Assembly: GCF_020510565.1 (NCBI RefSeq)
Contig: NZ_CP075189.1
Span: 3,648,501-3,712,500, forward strand
Length of the DNA stretch: 64,000 bases
Origin: Ferribacterium limneticum
GTDB lineage: Bacteria > Pseudomonadota > Gammaproteobacteria > Burkholderiales > Rhodocyclaceae
Direction: 5' to 3'
The translations under genes were made by a program, and so were the position numbers. Positions 25,758 to 34,711 of this stretch are shown here, in pieces. The notes under the pieces were generated by a model. It did not search any database and was not told the origin of the DNA. It saw only the letters and a program-made list of their open reading frames with translations. Position 1 is the first letter of the stretch. Each line of letters opens with the position of its first letter.

Positions 25758-26825
25758 TCAGAACAAAAATGCCTGCTTTTCCGGCGTTGACCGTGGCAAG
25801 GCATCAGCACCGAACACCTTCATCTGGCGCGGCCGGAACCACACCGACTGGCCGGCCGCCAGTTGCAGCGATTCATGCCGCTCGCGCGACAACTCGACTT
25901 CGACGATCTCGCTGCCGTGCAGCAGTTCGATACGGACCACCGGGCCGATCGGATGGACGTGCTGGACGGTCGCCTGCAAGCCATCCTCGGCCGGCTGATG
26001 GGTGATGTCGATATCGTGCGGACGGACGAAGGCGGTCGCTTTTTCAGCCGCTTCCCCGCGCTCGACCTCGGCGTAGGCGCCCTGCTGACGGCTGTGAAAG
26101 ACGTTCACGTTGCCGAGGAACTGGTAGACGAAGGGCGAGGCCGGGCTGGAATAGACCTCGTCCGGCGAGCCGATCTGCTCGATCTTGCCGTGATTCATGA
26201 CGACGACGCGGTCAGCGACCTCCAGCGCCTCTTCCTGGTCGTGCGTGACGAAGACGCTGGAAATGTGCATGTCGTCGTGCAGGCGACGCAGCCAGCGGCG
26301 CAGTTCCTTGCGCACCTTGGTATCGAGGGCGCCGAAGGGTTCGTCGAGCAGAAGGACCTTGGGTTCGACAGCCAGTGCGCGGGCCAGCGCGATACGCTGA
26401 CGCTGGCCGCCGGACAGCTGCGACGGGTAGCGGTCGGCCAGCCAGTCGAGCTGGACGAGGCCGAGCAACTCCATGACCCGGCGCTTGATATCGGCGTCCG
26501 ACGGCCGTTCCTTGCGCGGCTTGACGCGCAGGCCGAAGGCAACATTCTCAAACACCGTCATGTGGCGGAACAGCGCGTAGTGTTGGAAGACGAAGCCGAC
26601 ATTGCGATCACGGGCGTGCAGGTGCGTGGCTTCGGCACCTGAGAACAGAATCTCCCCCTGATCGGCGCTTTCCATGCCGGCGATGATGCGCAGCAGGGTC
26701 GTCTTACCGCAGCCGGAAGGGCCGAGCAGGGCGACCAGTTCGCCGGTCGGGATATCGAGGTTGATGTTGTCAAGCGCGACAAAATTGCCGAAGCGCTTGG
26801 AGATGTTGCGGATTTCGATACTCAT
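25758..26825 (-). CDS. cysA: Sulfate/thiosulfate ABC transporter ATPase CysA
   Basis: A 355-residue ATPase that energises CysTW sulfate import. Walker A is in [14 protein letters not shown], the signature in [19 protein letters not shown], Walker B in [12 protein letters not shown], then the switch His in [13 protein letters not shown] and a C-terminal TOBE-like domain. The last about ten codons ([14 protein letters not shown]) come from a degenerate copy of the dispersed repeat, so the element appears to have set the stop codon and extended or replaced the native C-terminus. The start ATG overlaps the cysW stop (TGATG). Confidence 0.95.
   Translation of the reverse strand: MSIEIRNISKRFGNFVALDNINLDIPTGELVALLGPSGCGKTTLLRIIAGMESADQGEILFSGAEATHLHARDRNVGFVFQHYALFRHMTVFENVAFGLRVKPRKERPSDADIKRRVMELLGLVQLDWLADRYPSQLSGGQRQRIALARALAVEPKVLLLDEPFGALDTKVRKELRRWLRRLHDDMHISSVFVTHDQEEALEVADRVVVMNHGKIEQIGSPDEVYSSPASPFVYQFLGNVNVFHSRQQGAYAEVERGEAAEKATAFVRPHDIDITHQPAEDGLQATVQHVHPIGPVVRIELLHGSEIVEVELSRERHESLQLAAGQSVWFRPRQMKVFGADALPRSTPEKQAFLF
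25777..25796 (+). repeat. Dispersed bipartite repeat, partial copy 5 (3' end of cysA)
   Basis: TTTTCCGGCGTTGACCGTGG: the conserved right half with a two-base insertion after CCGG. The left half is not recognisable. It lies inside the last codons of cysA, with the usual orientation relative to the coding strand. Confidence 0.6.
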
Positions 26826-27688
26826 CAGGTTTTCTCCGGTGCCAGCACCGCGTTCAGCATTTCGGTTTCTTTTTTCATGCGCCACTCGACGATGGTCTTG
26901 GCGACCAGCGTGACGAGCGCCAGTAGGGCAAGGATGGACGCCGCGGCGAAGGCGCCGATGGCGTTGTATTCGTTGTAGAGGATTTCGACGTGCAGCGGCA
27001 GGGTGTTGGTTTCGCCACGGATGTGGCCGGAAACCACCGACACGGCGCCAAACTCGCCCATCGCCCGTGCATTCGACAGGATCACGCCATAGAGCAGGCC
27101 CCACTTGATGTTGGGCAGCGTGACGCGCCAGAACATCTGGAAGCCGGAGGCACCGAGCGACACCGCAGCCTCTTCCTCGTCCTTGCCCTGTGACTGCATG
27201 AGCGGGATCAGTTCGCGGGCGATGAACGGGAAGGTAATGAACAGCGTGGCGAGGATCATGCCGGGGACGGCGAAGATGATCTTGATGTCGTGCTCGGAGA
27301 GCCACGGACCAAAAGTCCCCTGCGAGCCGAAGAGCAGGATGAAGATCAGGCCGGCGACCACCGGGCTGACCGCAAAGGGCAGGTCGATCAGCGTGATGAG
27401 CAGGCTCTTGCCGCGGAACTCGAACTTGGCGATGGCCCACGCCGCGGCGACGCCGAAGGCGATATTGAAGGGCAGCACGGCGAGCGCGATGCCGATGGTC
27501 AAACCGATGGCCGAGGCGGTTTCCGGCTCTTTCAGGGCTTCGATGTAGATCGGCACGCCCTGGGCCAGCGCTTCGACGAATACGGCAACGAGCGGCAGGC
27601 CGAGGAAGAAGAACAGGAAGCCGAGACCGACGGTCAGCAAGCCGTAGCGAACCCAGACCGGTTCCTGCGTGGCGCGTGTTGATTTCAT
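26825..27688 (-). CDS. cysW: Sulfate ABC transporter permease CysW
   Basis: A 287-residue inner-membrane permease with six predicted helices and the EAA-type loop [50 protein letters not shown] and the following [14 protein letters not shown] are characteristic of CysW. The ATG at 27688 lies within an ATGA overlap with the cysT stop; the longer open frame upstream is an artefact of reading through cysT. Confidence 0.94.
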   Translation of the reverse strand: MKSTRATQEPVWVRYGLLTVGLGFLFFFLGLPLVAVFVEALAQGVPIYIEALKEPETASAIGLTIGIALAVLPFNIAFGVAAAWAIAKFEFRGKSLLITLIDLPFAVSPVVAGLIFILLFGSQGTFGPWLSEHDIKIIFAVPGMILATLFITFPFIARELIPLMQSQGKDEEEAAVSLGASGFQMFWRVTLPNIKWGLLYGVILSNARAMGEFGAVSVVSGHIRGETNTLPLHVEILYNEYNAIGAFAAASILALLALVTLVAKTIVEWRMKKETEMLNAVLAPEKT

Positions 27689-28560
27689 GCCGCCACCCCG
27701 CTCGCCTTGGCCGCCGTGACTTCGAGCGGCTCGCTGTTCTTGTGGCGATTGGCCGTCCACCATTGCAGCAGATTGACGCTGAGCAGCAGGATGAAGGACA
27801 GGCCGAGCATGACCACGGCCAGCGCCGTGGCACCGAGCACGTCGTATTGCTCGAGCTTGGAGATGATGAGCAGCGGCGTGATTTCTGAAACCAGCGGCAG
27901 GTTGCCGGCGATGAAGATGACCGAGCCGTATTCGCCGACAGCGCGGGCAAAGGCCAGGGCAAAGCCGGTGAGCAGGGCCGGGAAAATGGCCGGGAAAATG
28001 ACTTTGACGAAGGTCTGCCAGCGCGAAGCACCGAGCGAGGCGGCGGCCTCCTCGACTTCGGTTTCGATGTCCTCAATCACCGGCTGCAGGGTGCGCACAA
28101 CAAAGGGCAGCGTGATGAAGGTCAGCGCAAAAACGATACCGAGCGGCGTGTAGGCGACCTTGATGCCGAGCGGCTCAAGATACTGGCCGAGCCAGCCATT
28201 GCCAGCGTACAGCGTGGCCAGCGTGATGCCGGCGACGGCCGTCGGCAGGGCGAAAGGGAGATCAACCAGGGCATCGACGAAGCGCTTGCCGGGAAACGGG
28301 TAGCGCACGAGTATCCAGGCGACGATCAGGCCGAAGAAGGCGTTGATCGCCGCGGCCAGAAACGAAGCGCCGAAGGTGACGCGAAAGGCGGCCAGCGAGC
28401 GCTCGCCGAGGGCGATGTCGATGATCTGCCCGAAGCCGAGTTCGGAGGCCTTGAGGATCATGCCACCGAGCGGCAGCAGGATCAGGATCGAGAGATAGAC
28501 CAGTGTGTAGCCCAGCGCCAGGCCAAAGCCGGGCAACACGCGGTGAGTTTTTGCAGCCAT
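27685..28560 (-). CDS. cysT: Sulfate ABC transporter permease CysT (CysU)
   Basis: A 291-residue permease with the [19 protein letters not shown] segment, the EAA loop [26 protein letters not shown] and [19 protein letters not shown], all typical of CysT. It forms the membrane channel with CysW. The ATG at 28560 is the first good start; a TTG three codons earlier lies inside the repeat at 28563-28598. The element therefore forms the whole upstream context of this gene, so its ribosome site is either within the element or weak. Confidence 0.93.
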   Translation of the reverse strand: MAAKTHRVLPGFGLALGYTLVYLSILILLPLGGMILKASELGFGQIIDIALGERSLAAFRVTFGASFLAAAINAFFGLIVAWILVRYPFPGKRFVDALVDLPFALPTAVAGITLATLYAGNGWLGQYLEPLGIKVAYTPLGIVFALTFITLPFVVRTLQPVIEDIETEVEEAAASLGASRWQTFVKVIFPAIFPALLTGFALAFARAVGEYGSVIFIAGNLPLVSEITPLLIISKLEQYDVLGATALAVVMLGLSFILLLSVNLLQWWTANRHKNSEPLEVTAAKASGVAA

Positions 28561-28562
28561 GG

Positions 28563-28598
28563 ATTTCAATTTTTGCCAAAATTTCCGGTTGACCGTGG
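28563..28598 (+). repeat. Dispersed bipartite repeat, copy 6 (between sbp and cysT)
   Basis: Near-consensus copy: ATTTCAATTTTTGCCAAAATT then TCCGGTTGACCGTGG. It ends two bases before the cysT start codon, inside the sulfate-transport operon. Confidence 0.92.
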
Positions 28599-28649
28599 GA
28601 ACAGGCCGGACCGCAGTTCAAGCAGCCCGCCCGACGGTTGCGTCACCGC

Positions 28650-29648
28650 TTACTTGGCAACGTAAATCTGGTCGAAGCTGCCGCCATCCTTGAAGTGGGC
28701 AGCAAATGCCTTGTTGGCACCACCGAACACTTCATCGACCGTAAAGGTCTTCACGGCAGGGAAGGAAGCCGCATATTTCTTCAACAGCTCGGCATCACGC
28801 GGCCGCAGATAGTTCTGCGCGGCATTTTCCTGACCTTCCTTCGACCACAGATATTCGAGGTAAGCCTGCGCCTGCTTGCGCGTGCCTTTCTTGTCGACGA
28901 CCTTCTCGACCAGCGCGACCGGGAATTCAGTCTGCATCGTCAGGCTCGGATAGACCACTTCGAATTCGCCCTTGCCAAACTCCTTGGCGATCATTTCGGC
29001 TTCGGATTCGAAGGTGATCAGCACGTCACCCATCTTGCGCTGCATGAAAGTCGTCGTCGCATCGCGGCCACCGGCGGCAAACAGCGGCGCATTCTTGAGC
29101 AGCTTGCCGAGGAATTCCTGCGCCTTGGCATCGCTGCCACCCGGCTGCTTGAGCGCCCAGGCCCAGGCCGACAGGTAGGTGTTGCGGCCGTTGCCGGTGT
29201 TTTTCGGATGCGGAATGATCATCTGGACGCCCGGCCCGGCGACGTCGGACCAGTCCTTGATCGCCTTCGGGTTGCCCTTGCGGACGATGAAAACCATCGT
29301 CGAGGTGTAAGGCGAGGCATTGTTCGGGAATTTCTTCGCCCAGTCCTTGGCGACCAGCCCCTTGTCGGCCAGAAACTCGATGTCGTTGGCCTGGTTCATG
29401 GTCACCACGTCGGCCTCAAGGCCATCGGCCACAGCCCGCACCTGCTTGCTCGAACCACCATGCGACTGCTTCAACTCAAGGCTCTCGCCCGTCTTCGCCT
29501 TCCAGTATTTCTGGAACAACGGGTTGTAATCCTTGTACACGTCGCGGGCGACGTCGTAGGACGTATTGAGCAAGGTGGCGTCGGCCAGTGCGGCACACGC
29601 CACCAGCGACAGCAGAACGGAAACAATGGATTTGCGGAAATGGGTCAT
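28650..29648 (-). CDS. sbp: Periplasmic sulfate-binding protein
   Basis: A 332-residue solute-binding protein with a signal peptide ending ALADA. Mature motifs LLNTSYDVARDVYKDYN, QSHGGSSKQVRAV, VTMNQANDIEFLA and IPHPKNTGNGRNTYLSAWAW belong to the sulfate/thiosulfate binding family (Sbp/CysP). First gene of sbp-cysT-cysW-cysA; 52 bp of the 89-bp gap to cysT is ordinary sequence and the rest is the repeat. The divergent 190-bp region upstream is AT-rich (TTATAAGT on the minus strand may be a -10 element); CysB control is expected from the family but no site can be proven here. Confidence 0.94.
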   Translation of the reverse strand: MTHFRKSIVSVLLSLVACAALADATLLNTSYDVARDVYKDYNPLFQKYWKAKTGESLELKQSHGGSSKQVRAVADGLEADVVTMNQANDIEFLADKGLVAKDWAKKFPNNASPYTSTMVFIVRKGNPKAIKDWSDVAGPGVQMIIPHPKNTGNGRNTYLSAWAWALKQPGGSDAKAQEFLGKLLKNAPLFAAGGRDATTTFMQRKMGDVLITFESEAEMIAKEFGKGEFEVVYPSLTMQTEFPVALVEKVVDKKGTRKQAQAYLEYLWSKEGQENAAQNYLRPRDAELLKKYAASFPAVKTFTVDEVFGGANKAFAAHFKDGGSFDQIYVAK

Positions 29649-29838
29649 GGTTCACCTCGAAGGACAATGAAAGCGAATCTATCCGACCCACTTATAACCA
29701 CAAAGATGAAATGTGAATTTACTTATTCCAGAAAACAAATTCACCTTGCGCTCGCCACCCCCCATCCGCCGACAAGACTATTCGCCGACCATACGAGGGG
29801 CTATGATTCGAGCTTCCTCACGCCGCCGAAAAAACAAG

Positions 29839-30426
29839 ATGCGCGCTTCCCTGCCTATCGCTTTCCTCCTTTCCACAACGCTTACCGCCTGCGCCGCCTT
29901 TAAAGCCGAGATTCCGCCAAGCAAGCACATCTCGCAAAGCGGCCCGCTCAAGGTGCACCCCGGCCTGCTCGGCAAGCCGGTTCCCGCCGAACTGCAACCG
30001 GGTTCGAGCCTGCCGGCGACCAACCCGGCACCACTGGCCACCAGCCCGACGCCCGAAGCGCCGATCAAGATGGACCCGGTCGGCCTGCGCACCCAGCGCA
30101 GCGTCTATTTCGACCTCAACAGCGCCGCCATCAAGGCCGACTACGACCCGGCGCTACGCGCCCACGCGAACTACCTGGCCGAACACCCGAAGGCCCGCGT
30201 GCGCATCGAAGGCAATGCCGACGAACGCGGCAGCGCTGCTTACAATCACCAGCTGGGTCTTAAGCGCGCCGAAAACGTGCGCGCCACACTGGCCAGCCAT
30301 GGCGCCAGGAAAAAGCAGATCAGTATCAAAACCCTGGGCGCCAGCAACCCGAAAAAAACCGGTCATGACGAAGAGTCGTGGGCTGAAAATCGCCGTTCCG
30401 ACGTAGTTTACGAACGGGAAGACTAG
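29839..30426 (+). CDS. Pal-like OmpA-domain lipoprotein
   Basis: A 195-residue lipoprotein: signal peptide MRASLPIAFLLSTTLTAC with the lipobox LTAC, a Pro-rich spacer of about 60 residues, then an OmpA/Pal peptidoglycan-binding domain with SVYFDLNSAAIKADYDP, RIEGNADERGSAAYNHQLGLKRAENV and GHDEESWAENRRSDVVY. It probably tethers the outer membrane to peptidoglycan. It differs from the true Pal in lacking tol genes nearby. Start 29839 gives a normal lipoprotein signal; ATG 29803 would add 12 basic residues. Confidence 0.85.
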   Translation: MRASLPIAFLLSTTLTACAAFKAEIPPSKHISQSGPLKVHPGLLGKPVPAELQPGSSLPATNPAPLATSPTPEAPIKMDPVGLRTQRSVYFDLNSAAIKADYDPALRAHANYLAEHPKARVRIEGNADERGSAAYNHQLGLKRAENVRATLASHGARKKQISIKTLGASNPKKTGHDEESWAENRRSDVVYERED

Positions 30427-30445
30427 CCTCCGCCTGCGCATAAAC

Positions 30446-30476
30446 AAAAAGGCCTCGCAATCCGGCGAGGCCTTTT
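30446..30476. terminator. Bidirectional terminator
   Basis: AAAAGGCCTCGC and GCGAGGCCTTTTT arms with a short loop between the Pal-like gene and the convergent small gene. Confidence 0.88.
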
Positions 30477-30494
30477 TCCATTTTGCGATCCGGA

Positions 30495-30677
30495 TTATTT
30501 TTGCGTTTCGCTCTCGGCCCGAACCGGCCGATACGCCAGCCATTCCGAAAACGGAATTTCATCGACTTCGAGACGCCGCCTCTCCACACTCTTGCGCCGC
30601 TCACGCCAGCCGTTTGGCGGGCCGGATTCCAGGGCTCGGCGGTCGCGCCCCATCCGTTTCTCATTTTTCACGACCAT
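30495..30677 (-). CDS. Small Arg-rich protein, function unknown
   Basis: A 60-residue protein, MVVKNEKRMGRDRR then GPPNGWRERRKSVERR and IPFSEWLAY. The alternation of RDRR/RERR/VERR with a central GPPxGW and a terminal SEWLAY is not random and resembles small conserved proteins I associate with Rhodocyclales genomes, although I cannot name a family. It sits between two hairpins and could be expressed on its own. A longer reading to 31040 adds low-quality sequence and is unlikely. Confidence 0.5.
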   Translation of the reverse strand: MVVKNEKRMGRDRRALESGPPNGWRERRKSVERRRLEVDEIPFSEWLAYRPVRAESETQK

Positions 30678-30788
30678 CGCACACCTCGCTTCGCCATCGT
30701 TCGGGGAGCTCAACTGCCCCGCTTCAGTTTCAGGATATGGCCAAGCAAAAAGTCGGTCAGTGAAGAAAATCACAGCTGTTGACAAATA

Positions 30789-30809
30789 CGGCCCGAGCAA
30801 GTCGGGCCG
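30789..30809. terminator. Hairpin, possible terminator of the 306-residue protein gene
   Basis: CGGCCCGA and TCGGGCCG arms with a 5-base loop, about 130 bp downstream of the minus-strand gene ending at 30937. On the minus strand only TATTTG follows, so termination would be weak. Nothing else is supportable in 30678-30936. Confidence 0.45.
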
Positions 30810-30936
30810 CTCAATTTTGGCAGGAAGACAAGCAATCAAATCTCTCAGGCGCCGGGAAGGTAAGCAATTGAATTGCAAAGCGCCGGCAATGACAGCCCTC
30901 GCCAGTGCGAGCGCTCTACCAAGCCCATCCCGCGGC

Positions 30937-31857
30937 CTAGTTAACCAGCGAGAACTCCTTGGTATCGACCCGTTTAGTATCTTGCAGAGTCGTCGTTCTG
31001 ACGAACCTGACCTGACTGGACAAGCCGGTGTTGAGGTCAACAGTTGCCTTCAGGCTGTCCTTGATACTCATGCCTTTTAGCTGTTTCCTCATGTTCTCCT
31101 CGTCGACTTTGTTCATTTTTCCTTGCGCCATCTGGGAAATCAGCTGAGCAACCGACTCGGCCTTGACCGACTGCCGGGTTTCCAGCTTGAGGATGTGCTT
31201 GTTCTCAGGCAGCCTCGAAACTGTTGTTACACCCGAGGTCTTGAATGGGGCGCCGCCAAATGGATTAGGCATTTCAGACTCGAACCTGATCGGCGCTTTG
31301 GCATTGGGATCTGCCGAAGCACCAACGAAGAGAAGCGGCAAGTCCTTGAGCATCGCGCCCACGATAGCCTGCTTGGTACTGAACATCGCTTGCAACTGGG
31401 CTTTCACCTGCTCCGGCAGACCATTCCTGGTGGAAGCAGCGAGCTTGTCGATGAGATTCTTGACGGCAGCCTGAACCTCCTCGAAATTTTGCAGGTCCAG
31501 AATCTGGCCGCGGTTATCCACGACGACCCGGAACTTGAGGGACTGGACGATTTCCTGGACATCATTCAAAAATCGCTGAGCCTCGGGATTCTCCGCCGGC
31601 ATGGCCAGTTCGCTCTTGCCATATCCGAGTTCAAGCAGGAAAGCATCCTTGCTTGCTCTGAGAACCAGGAGAGAGAAAGGCGTCGTCGCTTTGGAAGCTT
31701 GCTTCCCCTTGGCTGAGTCGGTGGCTCGCTCGTTTACAGAAACCCAGTTGTATGTCGCGCCCTCCTGAAGCCGCAGACCAAGCGCGACAGGCTCAGCATT
31801 AACCAGAGAAGCACAAAACACAGCGCAAACGAGAACGACCCTTGCCAGCTGGCGCAT
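30937..31857 (-). CDS. Exported protein, function unknown
   Basis: A 306-residue protein with a signal peptide (MRQLARVVLVCAVFCASLVNA). The mature part is of mixed alpha/beta type, with a segment VDNRGQILDLQNFEEV and a Lys/Gln-rich C-terminal region (QMAQGKMNKVDEENMRKQLKGM). It resembles DUF6263-like or lipoprotein-associated exported proteins but I cannot assign a function. The start at 31857 has a strong GAGGAG ribosome site 8 bases upstream. Monocistronic. Confidence 0.7.
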   Translation of the reverse strand: MRQLARVVLVCAVFCASLVNAEPVALGLRLQEGATYNWVSVNERATDSAKGKQASKATTPFSLLVLRASKDAFLLELGYGKSELAMPAENPEAQRFLNDVQEIVQSLKFRVVVDNRGQILDLQNFEEVQAAVKNLIDKLAASTRNGLPEQVKAQLQAMFSTKQAIVGAMLKDLPLLFVGASADPNAKAPIRFESEMPNPFGGAPFKTSGVTTVSRLPENKHILKLETRQSVKAESVAQLISQMAQGKMNKVDEENMRKQLKGMSIKDSLKATVDLNTGLSSQVRFVRTTTLQDTKRVDTKEFSLVN

Positions 31858-32014
31858 TTTGAAACTCCTCAAGTCAGGCGGAAAGGCGTCAAATTTACCC
31901 CGGGCGACATGCCAAATGCAAATTGCAGACCGCACGCCAAAGTCCCCTTGATGACAGCTGTTCCCTCAAGGAGTTGCAGCAGTCGCAAGGTGGCCGCTTT
32001 GGCCCTCCAATTGA

Positions 32015-32039
32015 AAAGGGAGCCTCCCGGCTCCCTCCT
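32015..32039 (-). terminator. Terminator after amtB
   Basis: On the minus strand GGGAGCC GGGA GGCTCCC is followed by TTTTC, about 40 bp past the amtB stop. The rest of 31858-32076 holds no gene. Confidence 0.75.
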
Positions 32040-32076
32040 GTCAATCCAACGGACTTGATTGTTTCAGTTCAAAAAA

Positions 32077-33279
32077 TCACCAGTTCGGTTCGCGCTCCGG
32101 CGTAGACGTAATCCGGTGAATACTGAGGTCGGCGCCCTCGTATTCCTCCTCCTGATCAAGGCGTAAACCCATGGTCGCCTTGAGGGTGCCATAGACCAGC
32201 GCGCCGCCAATCAAGGCGACGGCGATGGCCATCGCGGTCATGATCAGTTGCGGCATGAAGGTGATGCCGCCTGCCCCGCCCAGCGCCTTGCTGCCGAAAA
32301 TTCCGGCGGCGATGCCGCCCCAGGCACCACACATCCCGTGCAGCGGCCAGACACCAAGCACATCGTCGATCTTCCAGCGGTTCTGCACCAAAGTGAACAT
32401 CATGACGAACAGTCCGCCGGCCACGCCACCGACGACCAGTGCACCGATCGGGTGCATCAGATCCGAACCGGCGCAAACAGCGACCAAACCGGCCAGCGGC
32501 CCATTGTGCAGGAAGCCCGGGTCGTTCTTGCCGGCAACGAGCGCGACCAGCGTGCCGCCGACCATGGCCATGAGCGAATTCAATGCAACCAGGCCGGAGA
32601 TCTTGTCGAGGGTCTGGGCGCTCATGACGTTGAAGCCGAACCAGCCGACCGTCAGGATCCAGGCACCGAGCGCCAGGAAGGGAATGGATGAAGGCGGGTG
32701 CGCTGAAATCCGGCCGTCCTTGCTGTAGCGGCCGTGGCGCGCGCCGAGCAGGAGCACGGCCGGCAAGGCGATCCAGCCGCCCATGGCATGGACGACGACA
32801 GAGCCGGCGAAGTCGTGGAACTCCTCGCCGAAGGTGGCCTTGAGCCAGGCCTGGACGCCGAAGGCCTGATTCCAGGCAATGCCTTCGAAGAAGGGATAGA
32901 CAAAACCGACGAGCATGAAGGTGGCGATCAGTTGCGGGTTGAACTTCGCCCGTTCGGCGATGCCGCCGGAAATGATGGCCGGGATCGCTGCCGCGAAGGT
33001 AAGCAGGAAGAAGAACTTGGTCAGTTCGAAACCATTTTTCTCCATGAGCGTCTCGACGCCGCTGAAGAAATTGACGCCGTAGGCGATGCTGTAGCCGACG
33101 AAGAAGTAGGCCACGGTGGATACGCCAAAATCGCTGAGGATCTTGACCAGCGCATTAACCTGGTTTTTCTTGCGGACCGTGCCGACCTCAAGGAAGGCAA
33201 AGCCTGCGTGCATGGCCAGCACCATGATGGCGCCGAGCAGGATAAACAACACGTTGCTACTGGATTGAACCGTTTCCAT
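32077..33279 (-). CDS. amtB: Ammonium transporter (Amt/MEP/Rh family)
   Basis: A 400-residue channel of about 11 membrane helices. The two pore histidines lie in GSVVVHAMGGWIALP and WPLHGMCGAWGGIAAG, and the periplasmic mouth segment is IAWNQAFGV. It conducts ammonium into the cell and is normally gated by the PII protein GlnK. There is no obvious signal peptide, unlike E. coli AmtB. The C-terminus (GLRLDQEEEYEGADLSIH) is the conserved PII-interaction tail. glnK is not adjacent in this window. A sigma-54-type promoter and NtrC-like palindromes precede it, so nitrogen-limitation control is likely. Confidence 0.93.
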   Translation of the reverse strand: METVQSSSNVLFILLGAIMVLAMHAGFAFLEVGTVRKKNQVNALVKILSDFGVSTVAYFFVGYSIAYGVNFFSGVETLMEKNGFELTKFFFLLTFAAAIPAIISGGIAERAKFNPQLIATFMLVGFVYPFFEGIAWNQAFGVQAWLKATFGEEFHDFAGSVVVHAMGGWIALPAVLLLGARHGRYSKDGRISAHPPSSIPFLALGAWILTVGWFGFNVMSAQTLDKISGLVALNSLMAMVGGTLVALVAGKNDPGFLHNGPLAGLVAVCAGSDLMHPIGALVVGGVAGGLFVMMFTLVQNRWKIDDVLGVWPLHGMCGAWGGIAAGIFGSKALGGAGGITFMPQLIMTAMAIAVALIGGALVYGTLKATMGLRLDQEEEYEGADLSIHRITSTPEREPNW

Positions 33280-33312
33280 GAATCACCCCAATCAAAGAAT
33301 GGGGAGGCAGGA

Positions 33313-33328
33313 AGCAAGCACCATTCCA
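33313..33328 (-). promoter_or_regulatory. Sigma-54 promoter of amtB
   Basis: On the minus strand TGGAATGGTGCTTGCT has the -24 GG and -12 GC dinucleotides with the correct 10-base spacing and the TTGCT box. The predicted transcript starts near 33302, leaving a leader of about 22 bases with a GGGGTGATTC ribosome site. Confidence 0.65.
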
Positions 33329-33383
33329 GTGCGCCAATATTGTTATAAATCAGTGCATTGCCAAATACCAAAACAGTTCAATC

Positions 33384-33398
33384 GCACCATATGAGTGC
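33384..33398. promoter_or_regulatory. NtrC-like binding site upstream of amtB
   Basis: GCACCATATGAGTGC has the GCAC-N7-GTGC pattern of NtrC sites, about 65 bp upstream of the -24 element. A second GCAC-N7-GTGC (33318-33332) overlaps the promoter itself. Confidence 0.5.
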
Positions 33399-33438
33399 CG
33401 AATTACAGGCGCGCGCTCACTAACGGTGCGCCAGCGCC

Positions 33439-34665
33439 TTATTTCGGGGCAAGCTCGACCGGTAAAAGAACCCACAACCGGCCATTCTGTTTCATCCGCC
33501 CGGCCTGCTCGCCGGCTTCCTTGCCGAAACCCCAGAAGAAATCGGCTCGCACCGCGCCCTTGATGGCGCCGCCAGTGTCCTGCGCCATGACCAGCCGATT
33601 CATCGGCATTGCCGTATTCGGCCGCGTCGTCGCCAGGAAGACCGGGGAACCGAGCGGCACCGAACGCGGATCGATGGCGATGCTGCGCTCGGCTGTCAAC
33701 GGGACGCCCAGGGCGCCGATTGGACCGTCCTGGCTGTTCGCCACTTCGCGGAAGAAAACATAGCTCGGATTGGTATTGAGCAGGTTGTCGAGGCGTGACG
33801 GATTGGCCCGCGCCCAAGCCTGGATGCCCTGCATCGATGCTTCTTCGAGTTTCAGTTCGCCGCGCTCGACGAGCGCCTTGCCGATGGACTGGTAGGGATG
33901 CCCGTTCTGGTCAGCGTAATTGAGACGAACCACGCTGCCATCGGCCAGTCGGACGCGGCCGGAACCCTGGACCTGCAGGAAGAACAGCTCGACGGCGTCG
34001 TCGACGTAAAGCAGGGTCTTGCCGGGCAGTTTTTCGCCGCGCGCCGCAATTTCGGCCCGCGACCAATAGGGCACGACCTTGTTGCCCTCCAGCCGGCCGC
34101 GCACGCGCTTGTCTTTCAGCTCGGGAAAGACCGCCGACAAATCTATGGTCAGCAGGTCGTCCGGCACGCCGCGCACGGGCTGCTCGTAGCCTTTGCTACG
34201 CGAGCGGCTGCCTTGTAGTAGCGGTTCGTAGTAGCCGGTGATCATGCCGCTCGTGGCGCCATCACCGTTGGCGACGGCATAGGGTTTCAAATGCTGCTCG
34301 AAGAAACGGCGCGGATCGTGACCCGGCTTGCCATCCGCCACCCGCGCCAGATCGCAGACACGCTTCCAGCCGGCCCCATTCGGCTTGCTGCCGACACCGC
34401 GGCAGGACTGCAGGAAGGCGGGCCAGGCAGCGGCCACATCGTCAGCGGCCCAGCCGGGCAGATCACCCCAGCCAGCGGGATGAAACGAGCGCGTGAAAAC
34501 AGGAGGGGTTGTTGGCGCAGGCGTCGGCGCGACAGGCACGGGCGTTGGGCAGGCGGCACAGGCTGGACAGGGCGCGCAAGTCGCCGGCGCGACGCTGGGC
34601 GGCACGGTCGAGCAGCCGGCCAGCAAGGTGAGAAATAAAAGGGCTGCCGTTTGGATTTTTCGCAT
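33439..34665 (-). CDS. mltA: Membrane-bound lytic transglycosylase A
   Basis: A 408-residue lipoprotein with lipobox LLAGC, a Cys/Pro-rich spacer (CAPCPACAACPTP), then the MltA domain (GMITGYYEPLL, LFFLQVQGSGRVRLADG, YADQNGHPYQSIG) and the C-terminal 3D domain with its aspartates in AQDTGGAIKGAVRADFFWG. It cleaves glycan strands to 1,6-anhydromuropeptides in the outer membrane during wall turnover. The start at 34665 gives the canonical signal peptide. The cysteine cluster in the spacer is unusual. Divergent from the DUF815 gene. Confidence 0.93.
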   Translation of the reverse strand: MRKIQTAALLFLTLLAGCSTVPPSVAPATCAPCPACAACPTPVPVAPTPAPTTPPVFTRSFHPAGWGDLPGWAADDVAAAWPAFLQSCRGVGSKPNGAGWKRVCDLARVADGKPGHDPRRFFEQHLKPYAVANGDGATSGMITGYYEPLLQGSRSRSKGYEQPVRGVPDDLLTIDLSAVFPELKDKRVRGRLEGNKVVPYWSRAEIAARGEKLPGKTLLYVDDAVELFFLQVQGSGRVRLADGSVVRLNYADQNGHPYQSIGKALVERGELKLEEASMQGIQAWARANPSRLDNLLNTNPSYVFFREVANSQDGPIGALGVPLTAERSIAIDPRSVPLGSPVFLATTRPNTAMPMNRLVMAQDTGGAIKGAVRADFFWGFGKEAGEQAGRMKQNGRLWVLLPVELAPK

Positions 34666-34711
34666 GGGTTTCGCTAGAGTTCGCAATTTGCCGCGAAGTA
34701 TACCTGCCACC

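Noticed and set aside
25758..28076. A 772-codon minus-strand frame that would fuse cysA to upstream sequence
   Set aside because: The upstream part is an out-of-frame reading of cysW and cysT; CysA starts at [13 protein letters not shown].
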